Shown piece after piece: positions 44,371 to 53,220 of a DNA stretch of 64,000 nt. How positions within the stretch are numbered: the first letter of the stretch is position 1; the number at the start of each line of letters is the position of its first letter. This DNA is from Nesterenkonia sp. LB17 (GTDB lineage Bacteria; Actinomycetota; Actinomycetes; Actinomycetales; Micrococcaceae): assembly GCF_022565915.1 (NCBI RefSeq), contig NZ_JAJOYX010000001.1, forward strand, positions 558,001-622,000, written 5' to 3'. A program made the position numbers and the translations under genes. The notes under the pieces were generated by a model, which worked only from the letters and a program-made list of their open reading frames with translations, did not search any database and was not told the origin of the DNA.

Positions 44371-46086
44371 ATGCCGACAGTCGCACGGAACATTGTTGAT
44401 ACCTTGCACGCCAGCGGAGTCGAGCGGATCTACGGGATCTCCGGGGATTCGCTCAACGGTCTGACCGATGCGCTGCGCGCCGCGGGGACCATCGAATGGG
44501 TGCCGACCCGCCATGAAGAGGCGGCTGCCTTCGCCGCCAGCGCGGAGTCCCAGGTCACCGGGGAGCTCGCGGTCTGCGCGGGAAGCTGCGGGCCGGGCAA
44601 CCTGCACCTGATCAACGGCCTCTTCGACGCGCAGCGCTCGCGGACTCCGGTGCTCGCGATCGCCGCGCACATCCCCAGCGAGGAGATCGGGTCCGGCTAC
44701 TTCCAGGAGACCCACCCGCAGGAGCTATTCCGCGAATGCAGCGTCTATGTGGAGCACGTCGCCCACGCGGACCAGATGCCGCGGCTGCTGCGCATCGCCA
44801 TGCGCGAGGCCATCGAGAAGCGCGGGGTAGCCGTGCTGGTGATCCCCGGAGACGTGGCGCTCGCCGATAGCCAGGCCGAAGCTGAGACCATCCGGCCGAT
44901 GCACTCCCGGGTCGTTCCTGCCGAGGCCGATCTGGACCGGGCGGCCGAGGCGCTGAACACCTGCGAGCGCGTGACGATCCTGGCCGGTGCCGGCACCGCT
45001 GGAGCTCACCCCGAGCTGCTGGCGATGGCCGAGCGTCTGCAGGCCCCGATCGTGCACGCGCTGCGCGGCAAAGAACACGTGGAGTGGGACAACCCCTACG
45101 ACGTTGGAATGACCGGGCTGCTCGGGTTCTCCTCCGGTTACGCGGCGATGGCGGCCTGCGAGACGCTGCTGGTGCTCGGCTCGGACCTGCCGTATCAGCA
45201 GTTCTATCCCGAGGACGCGAAGGTGGTGCAGGTCGACATCCGCGGATCCCAGATCGGCCGACGCACCCCGGTGGACGTCGGGCTGGTCGGGTCGGTCAAG
45301 GACACCGTGGAGGCGCTGCTGCCGAAGCTCGATGTACATCAGGATTCCCGGCACCTTGACGGTGCGACGAAGCACTACGCGAAGACCCGGAAGGATCTTG
45401 ACGCGCTGGCGACGCCTTCGCGGCGGACCATTCATCCCCAGTACCTGACCAAGCTGATCAACGACGCCGCGGACGACGACGCGATCTTCCTTCCCGACGT
45501 CGGCTCACCCGTGGTCTGGGCCTGCCGGTACCTGACGATGAACGGACGACGCCGGCTGCTCGGTTCCTTCAGCCACGGATCCATGGCGAACGCGATCTCG
45601 CAGGGGATCGGCGCGCAGATGGCCGAGCCGGAGAAGCAGGTGATCGCGCTCGCCGGTGACGGTGGGCTGGCGATGCTCATGGGGGAGCTGCTGACCATCA
45701 CCCAGAACGAGCTGCCGATCAAGACCGTGGTCTACAACAACTCCTCGCTGAACTTCGTGGAGGTGGAGATGAAGGCCGCCGGCATCGTCAATTTCGGCAC
45801 CGAGCTGAAGAATCCCAACTTTGCGAAAGTGGCCGAGGCGATGGATATCAAGGGGATCCGGGTGGAAAAGGCTGAGGATCTTCCAGCCGCCGTCGAGGAG
45901 TTCCTCGCGCACGACGGCCCGGCGCTGCTGGATGTTGTCACCGAGCGCCAGGAGCTTTCGATGCCGCCGAGTGTCACCGCTGAGCAGGCAAAAGGCTTCA
46001 CGCTCTATGCGGTGCGGACGGTCCTCAGTGGCCGCGGGGATGAACTCGTCGACCTCGCGAAGACGAATCTCCGCCAGTTGTTCTGA
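44371..46086 (+). CDS. poxB: Pyruvate dehydrogenase (quinone), PoxB-like
   Basis: A 571-residue thiamine-diphosphate enzyme that oxidises pyruvate to acetate and CO2, passing electrons to quinone at the membrane. The N-terminal ThDP domain has the activating Glu50 (RHEE), the middle binds FAD, and the C-terminal ThDP motif runs from GDGG ('LAGDGGLAMLMGELLTITQN') to NNSSLNF. ATG at 44371 with AAGGA upstream. A strong terminator follows, so it is probably monocistronic. Confidence 0.93.
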   Translation: MPTVARNIVDTLHASGVERIYGISGDSLNGLTDALRAAGTIEWVPTRHEEAAAFAASAESQVTGELAVCAGSCGPGNLHLINGLFDAQRSRTPVLAIAAHIPSEEIGSGYFQETHPQELFRECSVYVEHVAHADQMPRLLRIAMREAIEKRGVAVLVIPGDVALADSQAEAETIRPMHSRVVPAEADLDRAAEALNTCERVTILAGAGTAGAHPELLAMAERLQAPIVHALRGKEHVEWDNPYDVGMTGLLGFSSGYAAMAACETLLVLGSDLPYQQFYPEDAKVVQVDIRGSQIGRRTPVDVGLVGSVKDTVEALLPKLDVHQDSRHLDGATKHYAKTRKDLDALATPSRRTIHPQYLTKLINDAADDDAIFLPDVGSPVVWACRYLTMNGRRRLLGSFSHGSMANAISQGIGAQMAEPEKQVIALAGDGGLAMLMGELLTITQNELPIKTVVYNNSSLNFVEVEMKAAGIVNFGTELKNPNFAKVAEAMDIKGIRVEKAEDLPAAVEEFLAHDGPALLDVVTERQELSMPPSVTAEQAKGFTLYAVRTVLSGRGDELVDLAKTNLRQLF

Positions 46087-46099
46087 TTCTTCGCCCTCC

Positions 46100-46143
46100 A
46101 CAGAATCACCCCGGCCCCTTTTGCGCCGGGGCGGTTCTGTTTA
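46100..46143 (+). terminator. Terminator after poxB
   Basis: ACAGAA-TCA-CCCCGGC pairs with GCCGGGG-CGG-TTCTGT around a CCCTTTTGC loop, followed by TTTAGT. The interrupted 13-bp stem lies 14 bases after the stop. Confidence 0.8.
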
Positions 46144-46187
46144 GTCTGTTGCTTCAGTAGCCGTGACGGATTGAACGGGACAGGTTC

Positions 46188-46874
46188 ATGAACACTTCTG
46201 CGGGTCGGCTTGGTGTGGTGAGTGTTGTGGTGGTTCTTGGGCTGGCGCTGAGTTCCTGTGGGGGTGACGATGCTGGGGCTGAGTCTGGTGGAGCGGATGT
46301 TGAGCCGAGTGCGGAGGAGACCTCACCGGAGGGTGGAGCTTCGGATCCGGAGCAGTCGAGTGGTGACGGGAGCGAGGCCGAAGAGCCTAAATCGTCGCCG
46401 ACGCCGGTGCCTGCGTCTTCGGATGGACCCGCGCAGAACTGGCCCGAGCCTGAGGTTCCGGATGAGATCTATGAGGAGACCGAAGAGGGCGCGCTGGCGG
46501 CGCTGAAGTACTGGTTTGAGGCGATTACGTACCTGCAACTTACTGGCGAGTTCGAGCCTGTCTCCGCAGTCTCGGCTCCGGATTGCGAGACGTGCAATAA
46601 CAAAATCGACCAGTTCTATGACCTTTATGAGGCAGAGGGTGGATGGTATGTCGCGGAGGGTGCCACCACGTCCGATGAAATCGTCTCGTCAATCACAACC
46701 GGCGGCAATGCCGGAATCTTATTCACTCTCGTTGAAGGTGGGTACGCCGCGCACGACACTTCTGGAGAAAGCCTCGGTGAGGTGACGGACGAAACCTACG
46801 CTGCCGAGGCGTCTCTCGCCTATGACGGAGCACAGTGGTGGGTCCTTGAGCTCAGTATCGCGGACCCACAATGA
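46188..46874 (+). CDS. DUF6318-like lipoprotein
   Basis: A 228-residue secreted lipoprotein: hydrophobic signal (8-22) and lipobox ALSSC with Cys near residue 24. A long acidic Ser/Glu/Pro-rich spacer (25-90) precedes a folded domain 'EEGALAALKYWFEAITYLQL' ... 'APDCETCNNKIDQ'. The domain pattern, including the Cys-x-x-Cys pair, is that of DUF6318. Its end overlaps the PKD protein gene (ATGA). Confidence 0.85.
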   Translation: MNTSAGRLGVVSVVVVLGLALSSCGGDDAGAESGGADVEPSAEETSPEGGASDPEQSSGDGSEAEEPKSSPTPVPASSDGPAQNWPEPEVPDEIYEETEEGALAALKYWFEAITYLQLTGEFEPVSAVSAPDCETCNNKIDQFYDLYEAEGGWYVAEGATTSDEIVSSITTGGNAGILFTLVEGGYAAHDTSGESLGEVTDETYAAEASLAYDGAQWWVLELSIADPQ

Positions 46875-47953
46875 AACTGTGGTCTGAAGCAAGAGTTGGA
46901 TCGGTTGTCTGGATAATCTCCAGCCTCGTGGCGGTCCCTGTCGGAGTGACACTTGGTATGGCTTCCGCTGGCACGCCGCAATCCCGAAGCTGCGATCACA
47001 TAGTGGCCTGGGAGGGAGGAGGTGCTCAAGGAAGTGCTAGGTGTGAAAGTCCTAGGACTCGCGCGGAGCACCAACTGCCAGGTGTCCGCAACGACCGTGG
47101 CGGGGCGTCTAGTGCGGACGAACAAGATGCCAGTCCGCCGATTTCGGTGCCGGAGTCGCAGCCAACCTACTGCGGAACGGAGAGCGGGGAGGGTCAAGCC
47201 GATTGTCGGGTGGTTCTGATTGAGCAATGCGCGTCCCAGGGTATGGACGCCGTAAGCCCTGTCGATACTGGCGAGTTTTCTGGCTACATCTGCGCGCCAG
47301 CGGCCGTCCCCGACGTCGAGGGGGACGAAGGGGAAGAGGCTGTCGATGTGATGGCGCTCCTGCCCGGCGCCGTCGAAGAAGCTTTCGCCACCCTCCCGAT
47401 CGCCGGAGGTTCCGTCGAGTTCGAACCCGACCTTCTCGGTTTCGGCTACCGGGGCCGGCATACCCACATGTTCGCGGACGTCGAGACACAGAACCTGAAT
47501 CAGACCCTTCTCGGCGTTCCGGTGGAGATCCGAGTGAACCCGCAGAGCTTCCTATGGGACTACGGCGATGGTGCCAGCCGGGTCACACACGACCCCGGGG
47601 AACCGATGCCCGACAGCTGGCAGGGCGAAGCGGTGGTCAAGACGAATCAAGAGACACCCACGAGTCACGTCTACACCGAGACCGGGCGCTTCCCGGTCAG
47701 CCTGAGCACCACCTTCGTCGGCGAGTACCGGGTCGGCAGCGGACCGTGGATCGTCATCCCCGGATCCGTGGAGGTCCAGGCCTCACCGGGTGAGGCCGAC
47801 ATCTGGCGAGTCGCCGCGCGCAACGTCTCCGGCTCCTGCCGCAACACCGTCGACTGGGGCTGCAACGGACCAGTCACCCTCGAACCGGGCGACACCCCAC
47901 CGAAGATCTTCGCGGACCAGTACGACGCCAACGGCAACTGGCTGGGGGAGTGA
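46871..47953 (+). CDS. PKD-domain surface protein coupled to the DUF6318 lipoprotein
   Basis: A 360-residue protein with an N-terminal hydrophobic segment (about 10-33) and a C-terminal PKD-like domain ('FLWDYGDGASRVTHDPGEP' and 'HVYTETGRFPVSLSTTFVGE'). The middle is acidic and cysteine-bearing ('TYCGTESGEGQADCRVVLIE'). It is exported or membrane-anchored and probably acts with the lipoprotein encoded just before it. Role unknown; adhesion or envelope function is inference. Confidence 0.75.
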   Translation: MKLWSEARVGSVVWIISSLVAVPVGVTLGMASAGTPQSRSCDHIVAWEGGGAQGSARCESPRTRAEHQLPGVRNDRGGASSADEQDASPPISVPESQPTYCGTESGEGQADCRVVLIEQCASQGMDAVSPVDTGEFSGYICAPAAVPDVEGDEGEEAVDVMALLPGAVEEAFATLPIAGGSVEFEPDLLGFGYRGRHTHMFADVETQNLNQTLLGVPVEIRVNPQSFLWDYGDGASRVTHDPGEPMPDSWQGEAVVKTNQETPTSHVYTETGRFPVSLSTTFVGEYRVGSGPWIVIPGSVEVQASPGEADIWRVAARNVSGSCRNTVDWGCNGPVTLEPGDTPPKIFADQYDANGNWLGE

Positions 47954-48030
47954 CCCCTTGCCTGCTGGCCACCCAAAGATGAGGTGACCGAGCGCCGTCG
48001 TCGTCCGTTCCCGGCAGATCCTCCCCGGCA

Positions 48031-48072
48031 GTTGAGTTCTTCGGTCCATACGTATCGACCGGAGAACTCAAC
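48031..48072. repeat. Hairpin repeat, copy A (42 nt)
   Basis: A perfect outer stem GTTGAGTTCT/AGAACTCAAC continues as CGGTC/GACCG around an ATACGTA-containing loop. It lies between the PKD gene stop and the convergent ctlX stop, so it could end transcription on both strands. It matches copy B at 50788 in length, loop and flanks (GTCGTCGT 5', CCCAGG 3'). Confidence 0.75.
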
Positions 48073-48086
48073 TGCCCAGGATGGGG

Positions 48087-49082
48087 TCAGCGGCGGGGGA
48101 GGTGGTTGCCGGCGATCATGCAGCGCACTGACCCGCCTGCGGCCTCCAGGGTGGAGACATCGACCGGCATCAACGTGCAGTGCGCGGCGATGGTCTCCCG
48201 CTGAGCGTCCGTCAGGCTCGCCTCGGCTGTCGTGGACAGCACCAGGTAGCGCCCGTCGGTCCCCGCGAGTTCCAGGCAGTTGCCGGCGAAGCGGCCGACC
48301 TGGGCTTCGCTGAGCTCCACCACGGTCCTGCCGGAATCGCGCAGAACGCCGAGCACGTGCTCGCGCTGAGCCCGGTCGCGGATCATGTCACTGCTGATCA
48401 GTGCCAGGTCGGTGCCCACCGACATCATCACGTTGGTGTGATAGACGGGCACCCCGTCGCCGTCGGTGGCGTCGAAGAGCACCGGGGCGTAGCCGAAGTC
48501 GCGGCAGAACTCAGCAAAGAGTCCCGCGGACAGCCGACGTGACCGGCAGGCGTAGGCCAGCCGGGCGCGGTGATCGAGCACCATCGAACCCGTTCCCTCG
48601 AGGTACTCGCCGAAGCGCTCCGCCGAGGAGTAGTCCACCACGCGGCGCACCCGATGGGTCTCCTGCAGGTGCGCCACGATGTCGCCGCGCCGCTCAGCCC
48701 TGCGGTTCTCCGCATACATCGGATACAGCGTGACCGTGCCGTCGGGATGCGTGCTGAACCAGTTGTTCGGAAACACGCTGTCAGGCGTCTCCGCGGAGGG
48801 GTCATCGAAGATGTCCACGCCGATGCCCAGTCGCTCGAGGGTGCGGCCGAGCTCGGTGACCTCGGCGTAGGCCGCATCGGCTACCCGGCGGGCGGACTCC
48901 CGGGCGGCTGAGGGCAGCAGCGCGTCGAGGATCCGCTGCTGGAAGCTGTTGTCCGCAGCGGTTTCCGGGTTGGGCGTGAACTGGTGCGGTCGCACGAGCA
49001 CCACTCGGGACGGGGCCTGCTCGGTCACCTGCTCTGCGGTGACGCGGAAACGCGCCACCGGCGCATTCATCACCTCAGTCAT
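48087..49082 (-). CDS. ctlX: CtlX-like citrulline/arginine amidinohydrolase
   Basis: A 331-residue guanidine-modifying enzyme of the DDAH/arginine deiminase superfamily. The substrate Asp motif 'PDSVFPNNWFSTH' is present, as is the terminal nucleophile motif 'GGSVRCMIAGN'. This layout matches CtlX (citrulline utilisation hydrolase). It follows the ornithine cyclodeaminase gene by six bases, giving a plausible citrulline-to-ornithine-to-proline route. I choose the ATG at 49082; TTG at 49085 is also in frame. Confidence 0.85.
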   Translation of the reverse strand: MTEVMNAPVARFRVTAEQVTEQAPSRVVLVRPHQFTPNPETAADNSFQQRILDALLPSAARESARRVADAAYAEVTELGRTLERLGIGVDIFDDPSAETPDSVFPNNWFSTHPDGTVTLYPMYAENRRAERRGDIVAHLQETHRVRRVVDYSSAERFGEYLEGTGSMVLDHRARLAYACRSRRLSAGLFAEFCRDFGYAPVLFDATDGDGVPVYHTNVMMSVGTDLALISSDMIRDRAQREHVLGVLRDSGRTVVELSEAQVGRFAGNCLELAGTDGRYLVLSTTAEASLTDAQRETIAAHCTLMPVDVSTLEAAGGSVRCMIAGNHLPRR

Positions 49083-49088
49083 CAACGA

Positions 49089-50117
49089 TCACCCGACCGG
49101 CTTCATAGAGCTGACCAGTGAGAACAGGTCCTTCGGGTCCTCGGGGTCGGCGACCAGGTCCAGCGAGGTCTGCAGATCGGTGCCGGCGGTGGCGTCGCGG
49201 ACGAAGCGCAGCGCGGAGAGATCCGCGATCGCGAAGCCCACCGAGTCGAAGATCGTGATCTGCTCAGGGGACTGGCGGCCGGACTCGGCGCCGGTGAGCA
49301 CCTGCCAGAACTCGACCACCGGGAAATCAGGCTCCATCTGCTGGATCTCGCCTTCGATCCGAGTCTGTTCCGGGTACTCCACGAAGACCCGGCCGCGGCG
49401 CAGGATCTCGGCGTCCAGCTCGGTCTTGCCCGGGCAGTCTCCGCCCACAGCGTTGATGTGCACGCCGGGGGAGATCTGCGCAGAGCTCAGGATGGTGTTC
49501 TGCGCCTTGTCCGCGGTGCAGGTGGTGATGATGTCGGCCCCGGCCACGGCCTCGTCGGTGGACTCCGCCAGGGTGACGTTGAAGCCGAGCGGCTCCAGGT
49601 TTCGGCGCAGCTTCCTCATCGCGGCGGGATCCACATCGAAGACCTGCAGGTCCTCGATGCCCAGCGCCGAGCGGATCGCGAGTGCCTGGAACTCCGCCTG
49701 GGAGCCGGCGCCGATAAGCGCCATCCGCGTCGAGTCTGGGCGGGCCAGCGCCTTCGCGGTCATCGCGGAGGTCGCGGCGGTGCGCAGGGCGGTCAGCAGA
49801 GTCATCTCTGCGAGGAAGGTGGGGTAGCCGTTGTCCACATCGGCGAGCATGCCGAAGGCGGTGACGGTCTGGAACCCGCGGGAGGGGTTCAGCGGGTGCC
49901 CGTTGACGTACTTGAAGGCGTAGGTCTCCATGTCGGAGGTCGGCATCAGCTCGATCACGCCGAACGGCGTGTGGCTGGCGATGCGCGGGATCTTGTCGAA
50001 GCTCTCCCAGCGGCGAAAGTCGTCCTCGAGGTACTGGATCATCTCGGTCATCAGCTGCTCCACGCCCTCGCGCTGGATCCAGCGGGCCATGTTGCCGACG
50101 TCGACGAACTGCGTCAT
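49089..50117 (-). CDS. ocd: Ornithine cyclodeaminase
   Basis: A 342-residue NAD-dependent enzyme of the ornithine cyclodeaminase/mu-crystallin family, converting ornithine to proline and ammonia. The nucleotide loop is seen as 'MALIGAGSQAEFQALAIRSA', with 'INAVGGDCPGKTELD' toward the active site. ATG at 50117 with AAGGAG six bases upstream; the open frame extends to 50225 but is not supported. Co-transcribed with ctlX and divergent from an Lrp regulator. Confidence 0.93.
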   Translation of the reverse strand: MTQFVDVGNMARWIQREGVEQLMTEMIQYLEDDFRRWESFDKIPRIASHTPFGVIELMPTSDMETYAFKYVNGHPLNPSRGFQTVTAFGMLADVDNGYPTFLAEMTLLTALRTAATSAMTAKALARPDSTRMALIGAGSQAEFQALAIRSALGIEDLQVFDVDPAAMRKLRRNLEPLGFNVTLAESTDEAVAGADIITTCTADKAQNTILSSAQISPGVHINAVGGDCPGKTELDAEILRRGRVFVEYPEQTRIEGEIQQMEPDFPVVEFWQVLTGAESGRQSPEQITIFDSVGFAIADLSALRFVRDATAGTDLQTSLDLVADPEDPKDLFSLVSSMKPVG

Positions 50118-50259
50118 GAGGAACTCCTTCAAGGGGTGGTGCGTGAATCGTGCCAGGGTGATGAGTCTCAGCCTAGGGATCTCGATGTGTACATGTAAGA
50201 GCAGTTCTGTTGAATTTCGGGGCAATCAGGTGGCAGTTTGGCAGGTTTCGGTTAGCATT

Positions 50260-50697
50260 ATGCACATGCCTCGCCTCACGGACCTCGACCGTCGACTCAT
50301 CTCCGCGCTGCGCAAGGACGGCCGCGCACCGGTAGCGGCGCTCGCCGAACAGCTCGGAGTCGCCCGGGCCACGGTCACCAGCCGAATCGAGAAGCTCAAG
50401 GCCCAAGGGGTCATCGTGGGGTTCAGCGTGCGCGTCCACGACCACAATGAGACCGGCGAGGTCCGCGCCATCTCTTTCATCGAGGTCGTCGGGCGCACCA
50501 CCGATCATGTGATCGCCGAGCTGCGCGGCTTTCCGGAGATCATGGCGCTGCACACCACCAACGGGGGCTGGGACCTGGTCGCGGAGATCTCGTGTGAGAA
50601 TCTGCGCGACTTCGACGAGGTGCTGCGCCGCGTCCGCGGGATCAAGGGAGTGGTCAACAGTGAGACCAGCCTGCTGCTCAGCTCGGTGGTCCGCTGA
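50260..50697 (+). CDS. Lrp/AsnC-family regulator
   Basis: A 145-residue feast/famine regulator: HTH 'LISALRKDGRAPVAALAEQL' then 'GVARATVTSRIEKLKAQGVI', and a C-terminal effector domain with 'VVGRTTDHVIAELRGFPEIM'. It is divergent from ocd-ctlX, which it probably controls in response to an amino acid such as ornithine or arginine. ATG at 50260 or 50266; the upstream TTAGCATTATG suggests little or no 5' leader. TACATGTA (50190-50197) is a possible binding site. Confidence 0.93.
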   Translation: MHMPRLTDLDRRLISALRKDGRAPVAALAEQLGVARATVTSRIEKLKAQGVIVGFSVRVHDHNETGEVRAISFIEVVGRTTDHVIAELRGFPEIMALHTTNGGWDLVAEISCENLRDFDEVLRRVRGIKGVVNSETSLLLSSVVR

Positions 50698-50787
50698 GCC
50701 CGGGTCCGCGCCGATGCTGGAGAGCTGAGCCGCCCGCTGGGGGCCGAACCGGCGCCGTCGTCGTTCTCCCGCCGTTCCTCCTGGCTG

Positions 50788-50829
50788 GTTGAGTTCTCAG
50801 GCGGATACGTAAGTGCCGGATAACTCAAC
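50788..50829. repeat. Hairpin repeat, copy B (42 nt)
   Basis: GTTGAGTT pairs with AACTCAAC, then T-A and C-G pairs and GGC/GCC continue around a GATACGTAAGT loop. The length equals copy A. The inner stem differs in sequence but stays paired. The copy lies after the Lrp gene and before the M16 peptidase; CCCAGG-TAA-CCTGGG (50832-50846), a 6-bp inverted repeat, follows at once. Confidence 0.75.
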
Positions 50830-50851
50830 CACCCAGGTAACCTGGGGGCCT

Positions 50852-52153
50852 ATGCGCGTCACCATTGATCCCCACACCGAAGGCGTCCTGAACAACGACG
50901 CCGGCTCCACCGTCCGCCGCTCCGTGCTCCCCGCCGGGGTGCGTGTGCTCACCGAGGAGATGCCGGGCCAGCGCTCGGTCACCTTAGGCTTCTGGATCGG
51001 AGTGGGCTCCCGCGACGAGGCCGCCCACCAGCACGGCTCCACCCACTTCCTGGAGCACCTGCTCTTCAAGGGCACCGAGACCCGCTCCTCGCTGGAGATC
51101 GCCTCGGCCTTCGACAGCGTGGGCGGTGAGTCCAACGCGATGACCGGCAAGGAGCACACCTGCTACTACGCCCGGGTGCTCGACACCGACCTGCCCATGG
51201 CGGTCGAGGTGCTCACCGACATCGTCACCTCCGCGCTGCTGGATCCGGCCGAGATGGAGATCGAGCGCGGGGTCATCCTTGAAGAGCTCGCCATGGCCGA
51301 GGATGATCCCGAGGACGTGGTCCACGAGCGGTTCGGCTCCCAGGTCCTCGACGGTCACCCGCTGGGCCGGCCCATCGGGGGCACGCCCAAGGAGATCAAT
51401 GCCGCCAGCCGCGAGGACGTCTTCAACCACTACCAGCGCTGGTACCGCCCCGACGAGCTGGTCATCACCGCCGCCGGCGGGCTCGACCATGACCATGTGG
51501 TCTCACTCATCGCGGAGGCGCTGGACAAGTCCTCCTGGGACATGACCGTCCCCGGCTCACCGGCGCAGCGCCGGGTCGGTCGCGAGACCGAGATCCCGGT
51601 CCGCGCCGGCACCGAGACGATCATCAAACCCGTGGAGCAGTCCCAGGTGATCCTCGGCGGCCGCGGTATGGCGGCCTCCGACGAGGACCGCTTCGCGCTC
51701 TCGGTGATGCACGCGGTGCTCGGCGGCGGCATGTCCTCCCGACTCTTCCAGGAGGTTCGCGAGCGCCGCGGCCTGGCGTATTCCACCTACTCCTTCTCCT
51801 CGGCGATGACCGACGCGGGCTACTTCGGCCTCTATGCCGGCTGCCTGCCGAACAAGGTCGCCAAGGTCACCGAGGTCATGGCCGCGGAACTCGACCGGAT
51901 CGCCACCGACCACGTCAGCGCCGAGGAGCTCACCCGCGCGAAGGGTCAGCTGCGCGGCGGCACCGTGCTGGGCATGGAGGAGACCTCTTCGCGGATGTCC
52001 CGACTGGGCCGGGCCGAGCTGGTGCGCGGCGAGTTCGTCGACATCTCCGACACGCTGCACCAGATCGACACCATCACCGCCGAGGACGTGCGCAAGGTCG
52101 CGGCCAGGCTTGCCAGCTCGCCACGAGCTGTCACGGTGGTCGGCCCCGCCTAG
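50852..52153 (+). CDS. M16-family zinc metallopeptidase
   Basis: A 433-residue pitrilysin-family peptidase. The inverted zinc motif HFLEH (65-69) and the distal Glu in 'GVILEELAMAE' (about 140-150) are intact, and the C-terminal inactive half contains the usual 'EVRERRGLAYSTYSFSS' segment. This small type resembles mitochondrial processing-peptidase beta relatives found in most actinobacteria. ATG at 50852, eight bases after TAACCT, a possible -10, so it may be leaderless. Confidence 0.93.
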   Translation: MRVTIDPHTEGVLNNDAGSTVRRSVLPAGVRVLTEEMPGQRSVTLGFWIGVGSRDEAAHQHGSTHFLEHLLFKGTETRSSLEIASAFDSVGGESNAMTGKEHTCYYARVLDTDLPMAVEVLTDIVTSALLDPAEMEIERGVILEELAMAEDDPEDVVHERFGSQVLDGHPLGRPIGGTPKEINAASREDVFNHYQRWYRPDELVITAAGGLDHDHVVSLIAEALDKSSWDMTVPGSPAQRRVGRETEIPVRAGTETIIKPVEQSQVILGGRGMAASDEDRFALSVMHAVLGGGMSSRLFQEVRERRGLAYSTYSFSSAMTDAGYFGLYAGCLPNKVAKVTEVMAAELDRIATDHVSAEELTRAKGQLRGGTVLGMEETSSRMSRLGRAELVRGEFVDISDTLHQIDTITAEDVRKVAARLASSPRAVTVVGPA

Positions 52154-52190
52154 ACTGGAAGAGTCACTGCAGGCGGACCGAGGGGGTCTC

Positions 52191-52757
52191 ATGCACCGCA
52201 GTCGAAGTGGATGCCGCAGCCGCAGGCGAGCTGCTGCCCGGCGGTCCGGCATCGCGGTCATGTCTCTCGGCCTTATGCTCCTGACCTCCTGCGCGGGCGA
52301 CTCAGGCCCTATGAGGGCAGAGAGCTCTGACGACCAGTCCACCAGCGCCCCCGCGGTGACCTACCCGAACGAGGGTGCCGACGGCAGCGGCGCCTACATC
52401 GACGGCGCGGGGCCTGACGATGGCGGTGAAGTCCCGGACATGATCCCCACCCCGGTTCAGGAGGCACCAGAGCTGGTGTCCGAACACCTCTCCAGCTGGC
52501 AGGAATACAGCACGGCCTCCGAGACGGAGCTCCAGCTGGCCTTCTTCAGCGGCAATCCTGCCTGTTACGGCGTGCGGTCGGTGGTGGAAGAGGATGACAC
52601 GGAGGTTCGCGTGGCCACCATCTCGGGCACCCTGCCCGATGCAGTCGGCTCCGCCTGCACCCAGGAGGCCCGCTACGTGGCCCTGGTCATCGAGCTCGAC
52701 CAGCCGCTGGGAGACCGCGAGGTCGTGCCGCTGACTGAGGTTGAGCTCGCACCCTGA
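52191..52757 (+). CDS. Lipoprotein, function unknown
   Basis: A 188-residue secreted lipoprotein. A very basic n-region (eight or more Arg) precedes the hydrophobic core 'GIAVMSLGLMLLTSC', ending in lipobox LTSC. The mature protein has an acidic/Gly/Ser-rich spacer and a small C-terminal domain with two Cys (ACYG and SACTQ) that could pair. GAGGGGG four bases before the ATG supports the start. No family recognised. Confidence 0.75.
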   Translation: MHRSRSGCRSRRRAAARRSGIAVMSLGLMLLTSCAGDSGPMRAESSDDQSTSAPAVTYPNEGADGSGAYIDGAGPDDGGEVPDMIPTPVQEAPELVSEHLSSWQEYSTASETELQLAFFSGNPACYGVRSVVEEDDTEVRVATISGTLPDAVGSACTQEARYVALVIELDQPLGDREVVPLTEVELAP

Positions 52758-52777
52758 CCCAGCGGCTCGGCTCGGCT

Positions 52778-53158
52778 TCAGTGTCGACCTGGCCAGATCG
52801 GACTCGGACCCGACCCCTTGGCCTCGACCCCGCCGAAGTACAGCTCGATCTCGGTGATCTGCCCATCGACCACCTTCACCAGCTCCACATTGCTGAACGG
52901 CGGCTCGTTCGGCAGCTGAGCGGTATAGCGCAGCATCACCGTGCCGGGTTCGATCTCGACCGCAGCGGTGATCTCGTGGCGCAGGAAGCGCTCGGCGGTG
53001 GCGAAGCAGGTCTCCAGGAATGCGGCCTTGTCCAGATGGTCATCTTGTGGAGACGTGAAGGTCATGTCCTCATCGAGGAGGATCCGCGCCGCCTGGCGGT
53101 CCCCGACGCGGTAGGCCGCGAACTGCGCCAAAGCTGTCTCCATCGGCGTCCTGATCAT
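52778..53158 (-). CDS. NTF2/SnoaL-like protein
   Basis: A 126-residue NTF2-fold protein ('FAAYRVGDRQAARILLDEDM', 'TFTSPQDDHLDKAAFLE' and 'IEIELYFGG' near the end). This fold covers isomerases, dehydratases and ligand-binding proteins. No catalytic set can be assigned. It is on the opposite strand to the lipoprotein and stands alone. Confidence 0.8.
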   Translation of the reverse strand: MIRTPMETALAQFAAYRVGDRQAARILLDEDMTFTSPQDDHLDKAAFLETCFATAERFLRHEITAAVEIEPGTVMLRYTAQLPNEPPFSNVELVKVVDGQITEIELYFGGVEAKGSGPSPIWPGRH

Positions 53159-53220
53159 GATCGGGAATCTACTCGTCCCTCCCGCGGCCTGTCAGCGCTT
53201 CGGGGCCGGGAGCGGCAGGC

